Origin: Actinomadura chibensis NBRC 106107
Lineage (GTDB): Bacteria > Actinomycetota > Actinomycetes > Streptosporangiales > Streptosporangiaceae
Direction of reading: 5' to 3'
Assembly: GCF_001552135.1 (NCBI RefSeq)
Contig: NZ_BCQP01000012.1
Location: forward strand, 62,001 to 126,000
Length of the DNA: 64,000 bases
This document shows, in pieces, positions 16,813 through 25,341 of this stretch. Below the pieces are notes generated by a model. That model was not told the DNA's origin and did not search any database. It saw nothing but the letters and a program-made list of their open reading frames with translations. The position numbers and the translations under genes are program-made. Numbering within the stretch: position 1 is the stretch's first letter; the number at the start of each line of letters is the position of its first letter.

Positions 16813-16849
16813 CCGGCGGGCCGGGAAGCCCAGGACCCCGGCCCGCCGG
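16813..16849. terminator. Perfect 13-bp hairpin between convergent genes
   Basis: CCGGCGGGCCGGG (16813-16825) pairs perfectly with 16837-16849 across an 11-base loop. It lies between the S15 peptidase and the convergent enoyl-CoA hydratase and can serve both strands. No U tract follows, as is common in actinobacteria. Confidence 0.75.
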
Positions 16850-17680
16850 TCACCCGCCGAACAGCTCGCGGAGCCGGCCGATCTGCTCCCGGCGCTCGGC
16901 GGCGCACTGCTCGTCGAGGGTGTTCTGCGCGGCCTGCCACAGCAGCCGCTTCGTCGCCACCGCCGCGCCCGGGTCGACGGCGAGCAGGGCGTCCACCAGG
17001 TCGCGGACGGCGCCGTCCAGCCCGTCGCGCGGCACGACGATCTCGGCGAGCCCGATCCGGGCGGCCTCGTCGGCGGCGACCGTCCGGGCGGTGAGGCACA
17101 ACTCCAAGGCGCGTCCGATGCCGACGATCTCCACCAGCGGCTTCGTGCCGGTCAGGTCGGGGACGAGCCCGAGCGCGGGCTCCTTCATGCAGAACTTCGC
17201 GTCGTCGGCCGCGACGCGGATGTCACAGGCCAGCGCGAGCTGGAAGCCGCCGCCGATGGCGTGCCCCTGCACCGCGGCCACCGTGACGAACTCCGGGCGG
17301 CGGAGCCAGGTGTAGCCCTCCTGGAGCTCGGCGATGGCGCGGTCGGCGGCCTCAGGGTCGGACGCGTCGGGGAAGCCCTCGCCGCCCCCGGAGAACAGGC
17401 CGAGGTCGATGCCCGCCGAGAACGACGGGCCCTCGCCCCGCAGGACGACGACGCGCACCCCGGCGGGGAGGGAGCGGCCGATCGCGGCGAGCCCGCGCCA
17501 GGTCGCGAACGTCATGGCGTTGCGCCGCTCGGGGCGGTTCAGCGTGACGGTCGCGACGGCGCCGGACACCTCCAGGCGCAGCCCCCCGTCGGCGAGGAGC
17601 TCCCGGAGGGCCGCCTCGCCGGTGCCGGTGCCCGTGCCGGTGACCGCTTCCGGTCGCCCGGCGGTCTGCGCGTCCGCCAT
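16850..17680 (-). CDS. Enoyl-CoA hydratase/isomerase family protein
   Basis: A 276-residue crotonase. Oxyanion-hole motifs are GPSFSAGIDLGLF and GHAIGGGFQLALACD, and the catalytic region MKEPALGLVPDLTGT holds a Glu. Members hydrate enoyl-CoA in fatty-acid breakdown or catalyse related reactions; the exact substrate cannot be told. ATG 17680 is preceded by GAGAGGA. The first 25 residues include a low-complexity run of alternating Thr and Gly (TGTGTGTG), apparently from a DNA repeat. Confidence 0.88.
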   Translation of the reverse strand: MADAQTAGRPEAVTGTGTGTGEAALRELLADGGLRLEVSGAVATVTLNRPERRNAMTFATWRGLAAIGRSLPAGVRVVVLRGEGPSFSAGIDLGLFSGGGEGFPDASDPEAADRAIAELQEGYTWLRRPEFVTVAAVQGHAIGGGFQLALACDIRVAADDAKFCMKEPALGLVPDLTGTKPLVEIVGIGRALELCLTARTVAADEAARIGLAEIVVPRDGLDGAVRDLVDALLAVDPGAAVATKRLLWQAAQNTLDEQCAAERREQIGRLRELFGG

Positions 17681-17710
17681 GGGTCCGTCCTCTCGATGAG
17701 CGGTGCCGGG

Positions 17711-17780
17711 CCCGTCCCGCCGTCCACGGGACGGGACCCGCGACACCTGTCCGCCGCCGCGACCGAACCCTACTCGGTCG
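17711..17780 (-). terminator. Two hairpins behind the small HTH gene
   Basis: CCCGTCCCG (17711-17719) pairs perfectly with 17727-17735, and CGACCGA (17760-17766) pairs with 17774-17780. Both lie between the HTH gene and the enoyl-CoA hydratase start, so they probably end the HTH transcript. Confidence 0.5.
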
Positions 17781-17829
17781 GCCGCGGCAACGGCTCAGGC
17801 GGTGCGCTCATCCGGGGGCCGGTGTCCGT

Positions 17830-18042
17830 TCAGGACTTCTTGCCCCGGGTCGCGCCACCGCGACCGCGCAGGTTGACGCCGGACTCGGTGAGAATCCGGT
17901 GGATGAAACCGTACGAGCGGCCGGTGGCGGCTGCCAGGGCGCGGATGCTCTCGCCGGAGTCGTACCTCTTCTTGAGGTCCGACGCCAGCTTGTCGCGCTC
18001 GGCACCGGTCACGCGGGTGCCCTTCTTCAGGGTCTCGGCCAC
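17830..18042 (-). CDS. Small helix-turn-helix protein
   Basis: A 70-residue basic protein. The central segment RYDSGESIRALAAATGRSYGFIHRIL is a helix-turn-helix of the resolvase/Hin type, followed by a basic Gly/Arg tail (NLRGRGGATRGKKS). Close relatives of this size are widespread in actinobacteria, with unknown targets. GTG 18042 is chosen because GGAGG lies 5 bases upstream; an in-frame start at 18090 lacks one. It is probably a single-gene transcript or follows the ABC-F gene. Confidence 0.8.
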   Translation of the reverse strand: MAETLKKGTRVTGAERDKLASDLKKRYDSGESIRALAAATGRSYGFIHRILTESGVNLRGRGGATRGKKS

Positions 18043-18158
18043 GAGTACCTCCCGTAGTGATGTGGTGACCGCTGCGTTATCCCCCGCCATGATCAGTCAT
18101 TCCCGGCTGTTCGGCTACCCACTCGGCCAGAAAAGATCTGCGGAAGTCGTTCCGCAGG

Positions 18159-19757
18159 TCACGCGAGCGCCACCAGATCGGCAAACTCGTCACTCCAGAT
18201 GTCTTCCACACCATCGGGCAGCAAAATCACTCTTTCCGGGGCGAGCGCCTCGACGGCGCCCTCGTCGTGCGTGACGAGGACGATGGCCCCGGTGAACGTC
18301 CGCAGCGCGGCGAGGATCTCCGCGCGGCTCGCCGGGTCGAGGTTGTTCGTGGGCTCGTCAAGCAGCAGGACGTTCGCGCTGGACACCACCAGCATCGCCA
18401 GCGCCAGCCGGGTCTTCTCGCCGCCGGACAGGACGCCCGCGGGCTTGTCGACGTCGTCGCCGGAGAACAGGAACGAGCCGAGGATCTTGCGCACCTCGAC
18501 GGGCGCGAGGCCCGGCGCGGCCGACTGCATGTTCTCTAGGACGGACCGGTCGACGTCCAGGGTCTCGTGCTCCTGCGCGTAGTAGCCGACGCGGAGGCCG
18601 TGACCGGCCACGACCGTCCCGGTGTCGGGCTTGTCGACGCCCGCCAGCAGGCGCAGCAGCGTCGTCTTGCCCGCCCCGTTCAGGCCGAGGATCACGACGC
18701 GGCTGCCCCGGTCGACGGCCAGGTCCACGTCGGTGAATATCTCCAAAGATCCGTACGATTTCGACAAACCCTCCGCGGTGAGGGGGGTCTTGCCGCACGG
18801 AGCGGGTTCCGGGAAGCGGATCTTGGCGACCTTGTCGGCCTGCCGCTCCCCCTCCACCGACGCCAGGAGCTGCCGGGCGCGGCGGTCCATCTGCTGGGCC
18901 GCCTTCGCCTTCGTGGCCTTCGCGCGCATCTTGTCGGCCTGCGACAGCAGGGCCGACGCCTGCCGCTGCGCGTTCGCCGACTCGCGCCTGCGGCGCCGCT
19001 CGTCGGTCTCGCGCTGGTCGAGGTACTTCTTCCAGCCGACGTTGTAGACGTCGATCACGCAGCGGTTGGCGTCCAGGTGGAAGACCCGGTTGACGACCGC
19101 GTCCAGCAGGTCGACGTCGTGGCTGATCACCACGAGGCCGCCCTGGTGCGACTTCAGGAAGTCGCGGAGCCACACGATCGAGTCGGCGTCGAGGTGGTTG
19201 GTCGGCTCGTCCAGCAGGAGGGTGTCGGCGCCGGAGAACAGGATGCGGGCCAGCTCGACCCGGCGGCGCTGGCCGCCGGACAGCGTCCCGAGCGGCTGGG
19301 TCATCACCCGGTCGGGCAGGCCGAGGCTGGAGGCGATGGAGGACGCCTCCGCCTCCGCGGCGTACCCGCCGAGCACGTGCAGCCGCTCCTCCAGGCGCCC
19401 GTAGCGGCGGACGGCCTTGTCGCGCTCGGCGCCGCTCGCCGTCGCCATGGCGTCCTCGGCGGCGCGCAGGTCGCGGATGACCTCGTCCAGGCCGCGGGCG
19501 GACAGGATGCGGTCGCGGGCCAGCTCGTCGAGGTCGACGTCGCGCGGGTCCTGCGGGAGGTAGCCGACGGTGCCGGACGAGGTCGCCGCCCCCTGCGCGG
19601 GCAGCCCCTCCCCCGCCAGCACCCGGGTGAGGGTGGTCTTGCCCGCGCCGTTGCGGCCGACGAGGCCCACCCGGTCGCCCGGGTTCACGCGGAACGTGGC
19701 GGCCTCGATGAGCAGCCGGGACCCGGCGCGCAGCTCGATGTCTTTCGCGATGATCAC
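18159..19757 (-). CDS. ABC-F family ATPase (translation/ribosome-associated)
   Basis: A 532-residue protein with two ABC domains and no membrane segment. Walker A motifs are GRNGAGKTT (near residue 37) and GLNGAGKTT (near 357); signatures are LSGGQRRR and LSGGEKTR; Walker B motifs are LLLDEPTNHLD and LLLDEPTNNLD. The long charged linker (about residues 225-300, rich in R, K and A) is the P-site tRNA interaction motif region. ABC-F proteins bind the ribosomal E site and relieve stalling or protect against antibiotics. GTG 19757 has GGGGAG 10 bases upstream. A specific resistance role cannot be told. Confidence 0.93.
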   Translation of the reverse strand: MIIAKDIELRAGSRLLIEAATFRVNPGDRVGLVGRNGAGKTTLTRVLAGEGLPAQGAATSSGTVGYLPQDPRDVDLDELARDRILSARGLDEVIRDLRAAEDAMATASGAERDKAVRRYGRLEERLHVLGGYAAEAEASSIASSLGLPDRVMTQPLGTLSGGQRRRVELARILFSGADTLLLDEPTNHLDADSIVWLRDFLKSHQGGLVVISHDVDLLDAVVNRVFHLDANRCVIDVYNVGWKKYLDQRETDERRRRRESANAQRQASALLSQADKMRAKATKAKAAQQMDRRARQLLASVEGERQADKVAKIRFPEPAPCGKTPLTAEGLSKSYGSLEIFTDVDLAVDRGSRVVILGLNGAGKTTLLRLLAGVDKPDTGTVVAGHGLRVGYYAQEHETLDVDRSVLENMQSAAPGLAPVEVRKILGSFLFSGDDVDKPAGVLSGGEKTRLALAMLVVSSANVLLLDEPTNNLDPASRAEILAALRTFTGAIVLVTHDEGAVEALAPERVILLPDGVEDIWSDEFADLVALA

Positions 19758-19923
19758 AGTGACAGGGCTCCCCTGACGGACGGCTCGGTGGACAGGCACG
19801 AGAAAGCGCGCCACGCGGTCCTTGAGACGCGGGCGCGCTGGGCGGCCTGTCAGTTCGGGAGCGGAACCATCCGTCAAGTGTACGTGACCGCGGGCCGGTT
19901 GCGGCCATGCCGGGAATCCGCCG

Positions 19924-19968
19924 CGATGTGCGAACCCGCGACGTATGAACTCGCGATGTGTGAACTCG
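19924..19968. repeat. Three tandem 15-bp imperfect repeats
   Basis: Units at 19924-19938, 19939-19953 and 19954-19968 share CGAyGTrTGAACTCG with few differences. They lie in the divergent region between the ABC-F gene and the VOC gene, about 90 bases before the VOC ATG. A regulator-binding array is possible. Confidence 0.5.
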
Positions 19969-20054
19969 CGGGGAGGGGCCAGGATGGGAGGGGCGGGCGT
20001 GCGACGGGACGACACCGGGACCGGTGGGTCCCAGCGCGAAGGAGTTGAGTCCCA

Positions 20055-20846
20055 ATGACCCAGGTCACGAGCAACGCACCCGAGGGCACCCCCAACTGGC
20101 TGGACATCGGGGTCCCCGACATCGACCGGGCCCGCGCGTTCTACGGCGAGGTCTTCGGCTGGCAGTTCGAGGACGCAGGCCCCGAGGCAGGCCACTACAA
20201 CATGTGCAAGGTGCGCGGGCTGCCCGTCGCCGGGATGATGCAGAACCCCGACGACCAGCCGGACGTGTACTGGTGGAACGTCTACTTCGCCACCGACGAC
20301 TGCGACGCCTCCGCCGATCGGGCCGCCGACGCGGGCGCGGAGGTCGTCGTCCCCGTGATGGACGTCATGGGCCAGGGCCGCATGGCGGTGCTCAAGGACC
20401 CGCAGGGCGCCCAGTTCGGCCTGTGGCAGGGCGAGGCGCACCCCGGGTCGGCGATCGTGAACGACCCGGGCTCGTTCGTGTGGAACGAGCTGGCGACGCC
20501 CGACGCCGGGCCCGCCCGCGAGTTCTACGGGGCGCTGTTCGGCTACGAGTTCGAGCCCGTCCCCGGAATGGACTACACCGTCCTGAAGCGGCCGGACGGC
20601 CGGTACGTCGGCGGCATCCAGGGCGGGTCCGAGACGGTGCTCGGCGGGGGCGGCGCGGCCGTCCCGTCCTGGCTGACGTACTTCTCGGTGGAGGACGCCG
20701 ACGAGGCGGTCCGCAAGGTCCGGGCGAGCGGCGGCTCCGTCGACGCCGAGCCGCAGGACAGCCCGTACGGGCGGTCGGCGTCCGTCCGCGACCCGTTCGG
20801 CGTTCCGTTCCACGTGATGAAGCCCGCGCCCGAGCCGGAGTCGTGA
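20055..20846 (+). CDS. VOC-family protein with two glyoxalase-like domains
   Basis: A 263-residue protein built of two vicinal-oxygen-chelate modules (about residues 10-125 and 140-258). Each begins with the typical pairing (WLDIGVPDIDRARAFYGEVFGW; WNELATPDAGPAREFYGALFGY) and ends with a DPQGA or DPFGV motif. Such two-module proteins include antibiotic-binding and glyoxalase-like enzymes; the reaction here is unknown. The ATG has AAGGAG 9 bases upstream. Its transcript ends at a strong hairpin. Confidence 0.88.
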   Translation: MTQVTSNAPEGTPNWLDIGVPDIDRARAFYGEVFGWQFEDAGPEAGHYNMCKVRGLPVAGMMQNPDDQPDVYWWNVYFATDDCDASADRAADAGAEVVVPVMDVMGQGRMAVLKDPQGAQFGLWQGEAHPGSAIVNDPGSFVWNELATPDAGPAREFYGALFGYEFEPVPGMDYTVLKRPDGRYVGGIQGGSETVLGGGGAAVPSWLTYFSVEDADEAVRKVRASGGSVDAEPQDSPYGRSASVRDPFGVPFHVMKPAPEPES

Positions 20847-20854
20847 CGCGGCGT

Positions 20855-20883
20855 CCTCGGCCGCCCCGTGCGGGCGGCCGAGG
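20855..20883. terminator. Perfect 12-bp hairpin between convergent genes
   Basis: CCTCGGCCGCCC (20855-20866) pairs perfectly with 20872-20883 across a 5-base loop, between the VOC gene and the AIM24 operon. It can act in both directions. Confidence 0.8.
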
Positions 20884-20891
20884 AGCCCGGG

Positions 20892-21653
20892 TCAGCCCTG
20901 GCGCTCGGACGACAGCCGCTGGGAGATCGTCCGGTGCAGGCGCTGGAGGCCGTTGGTGCCGACCAGCCCGATCTGCCCTTCGAGGTCGCGGAGCAGGACG
21001 TCCTCGTTCATCACGGTCTCGGACGACTGGAGCAGCACCGTCCCCTGCCCGGTGAAGTCGAACTGGTGCTCCTCGCCGGACGACCCGCCGATCCCGAAGA
21101 CCATCCGCGCGGCGCCGAACGCGCCGCGCATGTAGGAGTGGTCGTAGTGGTGGCAGGGCGACGGGCAGTCGGCCCAGCCGAGCAGCGCCTGCGGGTCGAC
21201 CCGGATCGGCGGCTCCACGAAGTGGACCGGGCCGTTGGACGCGGCGACGAAGCGCCCCGTCCCGATCAGCGTCAGGAACCCGGGGATGATCGACTGCTTC
21301 AGCTCGAGGCCCGGCTCGAAGGCGAGCAGGTTCCCGGCCCGGACGGTGAGGTTGCCGTCCTCCAGGTCGTAGGAGTTGACGTCGAACCCGCGGTCGGCGA
21401 GCAGGAGCTTGCCCTGCCCCTGCGCGACGATCCAGTCCTGCGCGTACAGCGGGGAGTTGAACGTGTGCGCGACGAGCGAGTCGAGCGGCCCGGCCGAGAG
21501 CTGCTCGAACCTGATCTGCCCGTAGTAGGCGATCATCTTCCCCTTCTGCGCGAACCACTGGCCGTTGAGGTCGACGCTGAAGGCGTAGGGGTTGACGTTG
21601 TCGTTGACGGGGAGCGTCCCGGGGTTCCAGGTCTGCGTGCCGAACATGCTCAC
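20892..21653 (-). CDS. AIM24-family protein, third gene of a tandem set
   Basis: A 253-residue soluble beta-rich protein of the AIM24 fold (YAFSVDLNGQWFAQKGKMIAYYG; RVDPQALLGW). Family function in bacteria is unknown; the name comes from a yeast mitochondrial protein. It carries an inserted segment with DCPSPCHHYDHSY (two Cys and several His) not found in its two neighbours. GTG 21653 lies 2 bases after the stop of the upstream paralogue and shares its ribosome site. The three genes form one operon. Confidence 0.85.
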   Translation of the reverse strand: MSMFGTQTWNPGTLPVNDNVNPYAFSVDLNGQWFAQKGKMIAYYGQIRFEQLSAGPLDSLVAHTFNSPLYAQDWIVAQGQGKLLLADRGFDVNSYDLEDGNLTVRAGNLLAFEPGLELKQSIIPGFLTLIGTGRFVAASNGPVHFVEPPIRVDPQALLGWADCPSPCHHYDHSYMRGAFGAARMVFGIGGSSGEEHQFDFTGQGTVLLQSSETVMNEDVLLRDLEGQIGLVGTNGLQRLHRTISQRLSSERQG

Positions 21654-21655
21654 GG

Positions 21656-22309
21656 TCAGATCTTCCTCTCGCTGGCCTGGACGTAGACGACCCCGGCCCC
21701 GCTCAGCTCCAGCTGGAACGCCTCGCCGGAGCCGCGCCCGATCAGGTCGCGCAGCCCCACCGCCGTGGTGAGCTTGTTCTGCACCTGGCCGCGATGGGCC
21801 ACGTACGCCTGCGGGTCGACGTGCACCGGGCGCTGCGGGGCGATCGGCAGCTCCAGCACGCCGCCGTGCGACAGCACCGCGCACGAGCCGTATCCGGCGA
21901 GCGTCGAGGTGAACAGGCCCTGCCCGGTGACCGCGCCGCGCACGATGCCCCGGACGCCGCCCTGCTCGCCCATGAACATCGTCCCGACCTGGAGGGACGT
22001 GTCGTGGACCAGTAGCCGGTCGGCCTCCACGTAGAGGGTGTCGGAGCCGTTCAGGTCGATGACGGTGACCTCCAGCCCGCCGTGCCCGAACATCACGCTG
22101 CCCTGCCCGGTGACGTGCATCATCGCGCTGTGCTCGCCCGCGACGGCGCGTCCGAGCGCGCCGCCGACGCCCTGCCCGGCCGTCGTGGTCGGCGCGAACG
22201 ATACGGGCCCGGTGTAGGCGAGCATCGCGCCGCGCTTGCTGTAGACCTCCTGCCCCGGCCCGATCGGCACCTGGAGCATCTTCGAGTTGATCGCCTGATA
22301 GCCGGGCAT
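21656..22309 (-). CDS. AIM24-family protein, second gene of a tandem set
   Basis: A 217-residue AIM24 protein with the repeated beta-strand pattern SKRGAMLAYTGPVSF, GQGSVMFGHGG, VTGQGLFTSTLAGYGS and VDPQAYVAHRG. No signal peptide is present. ATG 22309 overlaps the TGA of the first paralogue by one base (TGATG). It is a diverged copy of the flanking genes. The biochemical role is unknown. Confidence 0.87.
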   Translation of the reverse strand: MPGYQAINSKMLQVPIGPGQEVYSKRGAMLAYTGPVSFAPTTTAGQGVGGALGRAVAGEHSAMMHVTGQGSVMFGHGGLEVTVIDLNGSDTLYVEADRLLVHDTSLQVGTMFMGEQGGVRGIVRGAVTGQGLFTSTLAGYGSCAVLSHGGVLELPIAPQRPVHVDPQAYVAHRGQVQNKLTTAVGLRDLIGRGSGEAFQLELSGAGVVYVQASERKI

Positions 22310-22947
22310 CAGATCTCCAGAATCCCACCGCGCTCGGCGGGCTGGACGTACACCAGCCCGTGCCCCTGGTACCGGAACTGCACGCTTTCCCCCGATCCCT
22401 GGCCGATCACCGTCCGCCAGTTGACGTCGGTGACCACGTCCTGCTGGAGCTGCCCGTGATGGCAGACGTAGGCGTGCGGGTCGACGCACAGCGGCGTCTG
22501 CGGCGTCACCTCAAGCGCGATCGCCGGGCCGTCGGAGAGGATCGCGACCGTCCCGTGGCCCTCAACCTTGGTGGTGGCGAGGCCCTGCCCCGTGCCCATC
22601 CCCCGCAGCCCCACGAACTGGACGCCGGTCTGGAGGTTGCCGTCCAGCGCGAGCAGGCTCTCCGACTCCACGAACAGGGTGTCGCCGCCGAGCTGGACGA
22701 GCGTGACCTCCGTCGCCTCGCTCGCCAGGTACACCGTCCCGTGTCCGGTGACCTCCATGAGGGTCATGCCCTCGCCCGCGATCCTCCGCTTGAGGGCGCC
22801 GCGCAGGCCCTCGCCGCCCGTCATGCCCTGCCGCTTGAACGCCATCTGGCCCTCGTAGGCGACCATGGAGCCGTTCAGGGCCCGGACCGTCTCGCCCGCC
22901 AGGTCGACGGCGAGCATCTTCGAGCCGTTCAATCGAAATCGAGCCAC
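22309..22947 (-). CDS. AIM24-family protein, first gene of a tandem set
   Basis: A 212-residue AIM24 protein (LNGSMVAYEGQMAFKRQGM; HGTVYLASEATEVTLVQL; VDPHAYVCHHGQLQ). GTG 22947 is preferred because homology starts at ARFRLNGSKML and a -10-like TATCTT lies 8 bases upstream on the minus strand, suggesting a leaderless operon transcript. An upstream in-frame GTG would add an unconserved segment. It overlaps the next gene by one base. Confidence 0.85.
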   Translation of the reverse strand: MARFRLNGSKMLAVDLAGETVRALNGSMVAYEGQMAFKRQGMTGGEGLRGALKRRIAGEGMTLMEVTGHGTVYLASEATEVTLVQLGGDTLFVESESLLALDGNLQTGVQFVGLRGMGTGQGLATTKVEGHGTVAILSDGPAIALEVTPQTPLCVDPHAYVCHHGQLQQDVVTDVNWRTVIGQGSGESVQFRYQGHGLVYVQPAERGGILEI

Positions 22948-23014
22948 GAAGCGAGAAGATACAGCCCGGCGCGTTGCCGGTCCGCCGCTCCCCAGATCGG
23001 GAAGGATGAGGACC

Positions 23015-23410
23015 ATGTGGATCGCTCCCGAACGCCGCAGCCTCAGCAGGTGGGCCGTGCCCGGCGTCGTCCTCGGCGCCGGGGTCGTGGTGGGGGTCGT
23101 GCTCGCCGCCGACGGGCGGTCCGGGACGGCCCTCGTCGCCCTCGCCGCCCTGGCGGGGTACGCGGGCTACCTCGCGTACCGGCGCAACGAGCCCGCGCTC
23201 CCGCTCAGCGAGGGGTTCGGCTCGGGCACCCGGGCCCGCGCGCACCTGCGCGCGGCGGCGATGACCGGCGACGTGCTGACCGTCGCCGTGGTCGGCGGGC
23301 TGACGGTGCAGGCGCTCCGCGGCGCCGACATCTCCGCGTACGCGTGGCTCGCGGCACTCGCCGGAGCCACCTACCTGCTCTCCGCGTTCGTCGGCGGTCG
23401 GGGCCTGTGA
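23015..23410 (+). CDS. Small membrane protein of unknown function
   Basis: A 131-residue protein with four predicted membrane helices (about residues 14-30, 36-55, 78-97 and 104-124), and a hydrophilic loop containing RRNEPALPLSEGFGSGTR. I do not recognise a family. ATG 23015 is chosen because AAGGA lies 8 bases upstream; ATG 23006 is in frame too. It is divergent from the AIM24 operon. Confidence 0.7.
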   Translation: MWIAPERRSLSRWAVPGVVLGAGVVVGVVLAADGRSGTALVALAALAGYAGYLAYRRNEPALPLSEGFGSGTRARAHLRAAAMTGDVLTVAVVGGLTVQALRGADISAYAWLAALAGATYLLSAFVGGRGL

Positions 23411-23420
23411 GCAGCGCGAA

Positions 23421-23449
23421 TTATGCGTTAACTTCTCCTGACGTATCTA
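23421..23449 (+). promoter_or_regulatory. Candidate promoter for the EAL-CBS gene
   Basis: TTATGC (23421-23426), 17 bases and TATCTA (23444-23449) sit in a distinct AT-rich patch 34 bases before GTG 23483. This is a weak match to a housekeeping promoter. Confidence 0.35.
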
Positions 23450-23482
23450 GTTTCGGGGGTTGGCGGGCGACATGATGCCGTT

Positions 23483-24619
23483 GTGTCCGCCGTCGAAGCG
23501 ATTGACGCCCTCCTTCCGGCGCGGGCGGTGTTCCATCCGGTGGTCGATCTCGGCACCGGCACCGTCGTCGCCGTGGAGGCGCATGCCGCGCCGGTCGGCC
23601 CGACCCGCGTCCCGATGCGGGCGGATCCGGCTTCCGAGGACGTGCGGCGCGCGGTCGAGGCCGCCCGCGCCGGCGCCGGCCTCGGCAGCCCGCTGCCGAT
23701 CCAGATCGGCCTCCGGGCCGAGACCCTCTGCCAGGGGGAGGACGTCCTCGCCGGCCTGCACCGCGGGCTGGCCGAGACAGGACGCCGCCCCCAGGAGATC
23801 ATCCTCTGCGTGTCCGGGGGCTTCCCGCCCGCGGTGCGCCCCCCACTCACCGCCGCGCTCGGCGGCCTGCGCAGGGCCGGCTACCTGGTCGGCTTCGCGG
23901 GCCTCGGCGCCGCGCACGCGCCGCTCGACCTGCTCGTCGACGGCGCCTGCTACCTGCTGAAACTCGATCCGGACCTGGCCCGCAGGGCGATGTCGGAGCC
24001 GCGCCGGGCCGCGCTCGTGGACAGCCTCGTCGAACTGGCGCACCGGCTGGAGACGCACGTCCTCGCGCCGCAGATGGCGACCCGCGAGCAAGTGCTGCGG
24101 ATGCGGGACGCGGGGGTGCGGCTCGTCCAGGGCCCCGCGCTCGCCCCGCCGGAGTGGCGGCCCGGGATGCCGATCCACATCCCGGTCGCCGCGCCCGGCG
24201 AGCCCGCCCGGCACGACCTCGGGCTCGGCCCGCGCGTCTCGGAGTTCACGCTGCCCGCGGTGACGATGCCGCACACGGCGACCGCCGGGGAGGTGCTCAC
24301 CGCGCTGAACTCCGAGACCGGCATCACCAGCATCGTGCTCGTGGACGAGCGGCAGCGCCCCCGCTGCACCGTCGACCGGACGCGGTTCCTGCTGCGGCTC
24401 TCGGGGGCCTACGGGCACGCGCTGCACGCCCGGCGCCCAGCGGCGCGGCTCGCCGACCCGCCCCGCCTGGTGCCGCGCACGGTGCCCGCCGTCGCCGCGC
24501 TGCGGGCCGCCGGGCGGGAGGACGACCGCGTCTACGACGACCTCGTCGTGGTGGACGAGCTCGGCCGGTGCTTCGGCATCGTCCGGGTCGCCGACCTGAT
24601 CCGCAGCCTGTCCGGCTGA
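23483..24619 (+). CDS. Degenerate EAL-domain protein with C-terminal CBS-like region
   Basis: A 378-residue protein. Residues 10-235 fold like an EAL (cyclic-di-GMP phosphodiesterase) domain, with LPARAVFHPVVDLGTGTVVAVEA at the start. The EAL motif is VEAHA and the usual metal and general-base residues (for example DDFG and KxD) are not seen, so it should bind or scaffold and not hydrolyse. The C-terminal part (about 250-378) has two CBS-type segments (MPHTATAGEVLTAL...IVLVDE; VVVDELGRCFGIVRVADL). Similar proteins in actinobacteria are diguanylate-signalling relatives. GTG 23483 has no ribosome site. Confidence 0.7.
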   Translation: MSAVEAIDALLPARAVFHPVVDLGTGTVVAVEAHAAPVGPTRVPMRADPASEDVRRAVEAARAGAGLGSPLPIQIGLRAETLCQGEDVLAGLHRGLAETGRRPQEIILCVSGGFPPAVRPPLTAALGGLRRAGYLVGFAGLGAAHAPLDLLVDGACYLLKLDPDLARRAMSEPRRAALVDSLVELAHRLETHVLAPQMATREQVLRMRDAGVRLVQGPALAPPEWRPGMPIHIPVAAPGEPARHDLGLGPRVSEFTLPAVTMPHTATAGEVLTALNSETGITSIVLVDERQRPRCTVDRTRFLLRLSGAYGHALHARRPAARLADPPRLVPRTVPAVAALRAAGREDDRVYDDLVVVDELGRCFGIVRVADLIRSLSG

Positions 24620-24635
24620 GATCGTTCCTGCGGGG

Positions 24636-25310
24636 TCAGCTCGTCCCGGGTGATCCCTTATGGGGGTCCGGCCCGGAAAGTCCGGAGGCGGCCGTCTCCC
24701 GCGCGCGGATGGCCGCCTGGACGCGGCTGGTCAGCCCCAGCTTCTGCAGGATCCGGCTGACATGGGTCTTGGTCGTCGTCTCCGCCATGTCCAGGCGGGC
24801 GGCGATCTGCCCGTTGGACAGGCCCTCGCCGAGGCACGCGAACACCTCCCGCTCGCGCGGGGTCAGCTCGTCCAGGGGCAGCGGCGCGGGCGGCGCGGGG
24901 GCGGCGGAGAACGCCTCGATCAGCCGCCGGGTCACCCGCGGCGCGATGATCCCCTCGCCCGCGGCGACCGTCCGCACCGCCTCCACCAGCCGGTCGGCGT
25001 CGACGTCCTTCAGCAGGAACCCGGACGCGCCCGCCCGCAGCGCGCCGAAAACGTACTCGTCCAGGTCGAACGTGGTGAGCACCAGCACGTCGGTGAACCC
25101 GGCGATCTCGCGGGTCGCGGCGATCCCGTCGAGGCGGGGCATGCGGACGTCCATCAGCACCACGTGCGGGCGCAGCTCCCTCGCCAGCTCCACGGCCCGC
25201 CGCCCGTCGGCCGCCTCGCCGACCACCCGGACCCCCGGCGCCGCGCCGAGGATCAGCACCAGCCCCGCCCGGACCGCCGCCTGATCGTCCGCCACCAGCA
25301 CATCGATCAT
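24636..25310 (-). CDS. NarL/LuxR-family response regulator
   Basis: A 224-residue regulator. The receiver domain (residues 1-118) has acidic residues D8 and D9, phosphoacceptor Asp54 in VVLMDVRMP, and Lys in GFLLKDVD. A LuxR-type HTH (about 145-205) contains LTPREREVFACLGEGLSNGQIAARL. It binds DNA when phosphorylated, presumably by the kinase encoded just upstream. The start lies 31 bases after the kinase stop, in a stretch similar to two other intergenic sites (see findings). Target genes are unknown. Confidence 0.93.
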   Translation of the reverse strand: MIDVLVADDQAAVRAGLVLILGAAPGVRVVGEAADGRRAVELARELRPHVVLMDVRMPRLDGIAATREIAGFTDVLVLTTFDLDEYVFGALRAGASGFLLKDVDADRLVEAVRTVAAGEGIIAPRVTRRLIEAFSAAPAPPAPLPLDELTPREREVFACLGEGLSNGQIAARLDMAETTTKTHVSRILQKLGLTSRVQAAIRARETAASGLSGPDPHKGSPGTS

Positions 25311-25341
25311 GACGCCCCGCCCTGTCCTCGCTCCATTCCGG

